7,517 nucleotides of DNA. Origin: Desulfobulbaceae bacterium (GTDB lineage: Bacteria; Desulfobacterota; Desulfobulbia; Desulfobulbales; SURF-16). The stretch is taken from positions 1 to 7,517 of the forward strand of contig JAGHCC010000364.1 in assembly GCA_021160685.1 (NCBI GenBank). The letters run 5' to 3'. The notes under the pieces were generated by a model. The model did no database searches. It saw only the letters and a list, made by a program, of their open reading frames with translations, and was not told the DNA's origin. Made by a program: the position numbers and the translations under genes. Below are positions 5,618 through 7,517 of this stretch, in pieces. Numbering within the stretch: the stretch's first letter is position 1; every line of letters starts with the position of its first letter.

Positions 5618-6438
5618 GTACCGTTGCCTGCATCATTGCACGGACTAATTCAACCCGTCTGCCAGGGAAAGTACTGAAAAAAATCGATGATCATTCAATG
5701 ATTGAGATTATCATCAGGAGGCTTAAAAAATGTCGTGAAGTTGACTCTATCTATGTGTGCACCTCTACCGAACCAGATGACCGGGTGCTGCTGGAGATCG
5801 CCGCCGCTCAAGAAATCAAAAGCTATGCGGGAAGCCCTGAAGCAGTCATTGAGCGAATGCTCTCGGTGGCGGAGGTGGAAGGATCTGACAACCTGGTCCG
5901 CATCACCGGTGATAATATTTTTACCGATCAGGCGTACCTTGATATCATGATTTCCCGCCATCAGCAGCATCAGGCTGAGTATACTCGTACCGAGCACCTG
6001 CCCATTGGCATAACGGCCGAAGTCATGAACAGTGAAACCCTTGCCCGGTGTGCCGCCGCCATCCCCATCGAGTATACCCAATACCTGCTGCTCTATATGT
6101 TTCAGCCCGAGCGCTTCCGCTGCCTGGTGCTTAATCCCGTAAAGGAACACATCCATCCCTACTGGTCTTTAACCGTAGATACTCCAGAGGACTGGCAACG
6201 CACCTGTAAAATCATTTCACAGGCCGGATCCCCTTTTATCTCCTATGACCGCATCAACTCTATCTGTTGCGAACATGAAATTCCTCATCTTACATTCCAG
6301 TCGACCGGTCTGGTGAATTTCCCCGCCGGGATCCAGTTGTGCTATGAGGCATTCCGCACGGAGATGGAACAGAGAATCTCTAATTCACACCGGGAAAGGG
6401 TAACCATGGTTCAATATCAAGAGGCTGTCAATGAATGA
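5614..6438 (+). CDS. SpsF/CMP-KDO-type cytidylyltransferase
   Basis: This 274-residue protein of the CTP-transferase 3 family probably activates a keto-acid sugar as its CMP derivative. The N-terminal nucleotide-binding loop is IIARTNSTRLPGKVL (Ala9-Arg10 to Leu21). VRITGDN with Asp100 is the expected metal and nucleotide site, and YWSLTVDTPEDW with Asp189 is a conserved later motif. STRLPGK marks the SpsF-like branch and differs from the ARxGSK pattern of NeuA-type CMP-sialate synthetases. It starts at GTG 5614, overlapping the neuB stop by 4 bases, with GGAG 9 bases upstream, so translation is probably coupled. Its neighbours make it the best candidate in the window for the CMP-nonulosonate synthetase, but SpsF-like proteins have no firmly established substrate. 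The tail beyond about residue 235 is variable. Confidence 0.82.
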   Translation: MSTVACIIARTNSTRLPGKVLKKIDDHSMIEIIIRRLKKCREVDSIYVCTSTEPDDRVLLEIAAAQEIKSYAGSPEAVIERMLSVAEVEGSDNLVRITGDNIFTDQAYLDIMISRHQQHQAEYTRTEHLPIGITAEVMNSETLARCAAAIPIEYTQYLLLYMFQPERFRCLVLNPVKEHIHPYWSLTVDTPEDWQRTCKIISQAGSPFISYDRINSICCEHEIPHLTFQSTGLVNFPAGIQLCYEAFRTEMEQRISNSHRERVTMVQYQEAVNE

Positions 6439-7426
6439 GATAACCCTGGTGGCGGAAACCGCATTTTCCCATGAAGGAGACCTTGACTACCTGCTGAAAC
6501 AAGTGGAGGATGCGGCAAAGGGGGGAGCCGATGCGGTTAAATTCCAAAGTCTCCTGAAACCGGAACAATATTTTGCCCCTGGACACCCCTCCATTGCCCG
6601 GATTGCCGACATGGTTTTCAATTCACAGGAGTGGGATGAGGTGATAAACCTGGCAGTTTCCAGTGGTTTGCAAGTCATTGTTCTGCCCCTGGAAAATGCC
6701 GCCTTTAGCTATTGTCTTGAAAGGATTCCACGCATTAAAGCGGTAGAGTTGCATTCCGTCTGTTTTCATGATTTCCATCTACGGCAATTACTGAGAAAAT
6801 GGCCGGGAACCAAAATCATCGGTATCGGTGGTCGGCAACTTTCCGAGGTTATGGAATTACTCAAGGTATTGTCTTCAGATAATTCCGCTATTGTTCTCAT
6901 GGCTGGCTTCCAGTCATTTCCTACCATGATTACCGACCTCGAACTGGCCAAACTAGCTCATTTTGCGGCGGAAACAGGTTGCACCATGGGATATGCCGAT
7001 CATACCGCTCATGATGATTCTGCTTTTCACCAGTTAAATACTGTTGCCTACTTTCTGGGAGCTCGCTGGTTTGAAAAGCATCTGGTGGTGAGCCGTGAGG
7101 AATCACGAACTGATTATGAGTCCGCAGTCGACTGGCCGGAGTTTCAGCGAATAAAAGAGCATTTCCAGGAGTTGTTTGCCTGTTTGGGGGAAGGTGATGC
7201 GGAAAAACTCAACGAACGGGAAGTTGTCTACCGCGACCGTGAAAAGTGCCTGGTGACCGTCGCGCCACTGGCTTCTGGGGATATTTTTAGTTGGACCAAT
7301 CTGGCTCTCAGGGTATTGCCACAAAAAGGTGGTTTGAGCGGCCGGCACTTATCAGAAATTGTCGGTTGCCGGTCTGTTCGCGCCATAAAAAGTGGTGAGA
7401 TGGTAGGTTTTGAGGACATCAAATGA
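6431..7426 (+). CDS. Divergent second NeuB-family protein with C-terminal SAF-like domain
   Basis: This 331-residue protein has the NeuB plan with altered active-site motifs. The opening VAETAFSHEGD (residues 7-17) replaces the usual AEIGxNHNGD. Lys37 in AVKFQS is kept. The expected STG loop reads GIGGRQL, and the segment aligning with FKVAS in the first NeuB reads VELHS, apparently lacking its lysine. The metal-site histidines seem retained as His191 (YADHTAHDD) and His217 (FEKHL), but 26 apart where canonical NeuB has 21. The SAF-like end runs from about residue 275, with LPQKGGL in place of KRPGTGI. It may make a different keto acid, act on another hexose phosphate or free sugar, or assist the first synthase. 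It overlaps the cytidylyltransferase by 8 bases and the next gene by 4. Family membership is secure; function is not. Confidence 0.85.
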   Translation: MNEITLVAETAFSHEGDLDYLLKQVEDAAKGGADAVKFQSLLKPEQYFAPGHPSIARIADMVFNSQEWDEVINLAVSSGLQVIVLPLENAAFSYCLERIPRIKAVELHSVCFHDFHLRQLLRKWPGTKIIGIGGRQLSEVMELLKVLSSDNSAIVLMAGFQSFPTMITDLELAKLAHFAAETGCTMGYADHTAHDDSAFHQLNTVAYFLGARWFEKHLVVSREESRTDYESAVDWPEFQRIKEHFQELFACLGEGDAEKLNEREVVYRDREKCLVTVAPLASGDIFSWTNLALRVLPQKGGLSGRHLSEIVGCRSVRAIKSGEMVGFEDIK

Positions 7427-7517
7427 ATATAGAGCAATATATTGTTGATGGCGGCAAAACCATCCGCACAGCCCTGCAGAAGATGAATGAGGGCGGCCAG
7501 GGATTTATTGCCGTCTA
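7423..7517 (+). CDS. Start of a CBS-domain protein, probably a PtmE-like sugar-phosphate nucleotidyltransferase (partial)
   Basis: Only the first 31 codons are in the window. ATG 7423 overlaps the preceding TGA in an ATGA arrangement, indicating tight coupling. The visible sequence (YIVDGGKTIRTALQKMNEGGQGFIAV) looks like the first half of a CBS domain: a T-I-x-x-A-L-x-x-M helix, a glycine turn, and a strand. In legionaminic acid loci the CBS-domain protein found next to neuB-type genes is PtmE, a guanylyltransferase that makes GDP-glucosamine for the GDP-linked route. That identity is inferred from context and from family knowledge; the catalytic domain is off the edge, so other CBS-domain proteins cannot be excluded. 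Confidence 0.55.
   Translation, partial: MNIEQYIVDGGKTIRTALQKMNEGGQGFIAV

Noticed and set aside
1..7517. CRISPR arrays, tRNA or rRNA genes, insertion sequences
   Set aside because: No regularly spaced repeats, no cloverleaf-like or rRNA-like stretches, and no transposase or integrase motifs were seen on either strand.

Overview
The window is part of a bacterial surface-glycan locus read entirely from the + strand. It encodes enzymes for a nine-carbon sialic-acid-like sugar (nonulosonic acid, probably of the legionaminic/diacetamido type) plus one glycosyltransferase. It opens with the last 48 codons of a Wzz-type O-antigen/capsule chain-length regulator, which points to a Gram-negative host. 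The gene mix (CapD-like dehydratase, LegC aminotransferase, PglD-like acetyltransferase, NeuB, SpsF-type cytidylyltransferase, second NeuB-like protein, then a CBS-domain protein resembling PtmE) would fit a Desulfobacterota-type or other environmental proteobacterium. That assignment is a low-confidence guess.

Layout: 3-149, end of wzz. 168-358, a dead N-terminal fragment of a LegB-type dehydratase with a frameshift, an in-frame TGA and a truncation. 359-471, a very AT-rich leader. 472-1662 and 1666-2823, an intact CapD-like 4,6-dehydratase and a LegC-type aminotransferase, clearly more AT-rich than what follows. 2824-2999, a scar containing the fused ends of a second, different LegC gene. 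3000-7517, a tightly packed operon: acetyltransferase, family 2 glycosyltransferase, NeuB/LegI synthase, cytidylyltransferase, a divergent second NeuB-like protein, and the first 31 codons of a probable CBS-nucleotidyltransferase. Four of the last junctions overlap by 4 to 10 bases, so translation is probably coupled.

How the genes work together: the dehydratase and aminotransferase would make a 4-amino-4,6-dideoxy nucleotide sugar and the PglD-like protein would N-acetylate it. After removal of the nucleotide and 2-epimerisation (a LegG/NeuC enzyme, not in this window), NeuB/LegI would condense the hexose with phosphoenolpyruvate and the cytidylyltransferase could activate the product as a CMP sugar.

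The most notable observation is that the early pathway step appears to have been swapped. Remnants of an older legB and legC flank an intact, unrelated-looking dehydratase/aminotransferase pair of different base composition. The legC scar has probably survived because it carries the ribosome binding site of the next gene. A second notable item is a perfect 12-bp stem with a 4-nt loop inside the neuB coding sequence, at the domain linker.
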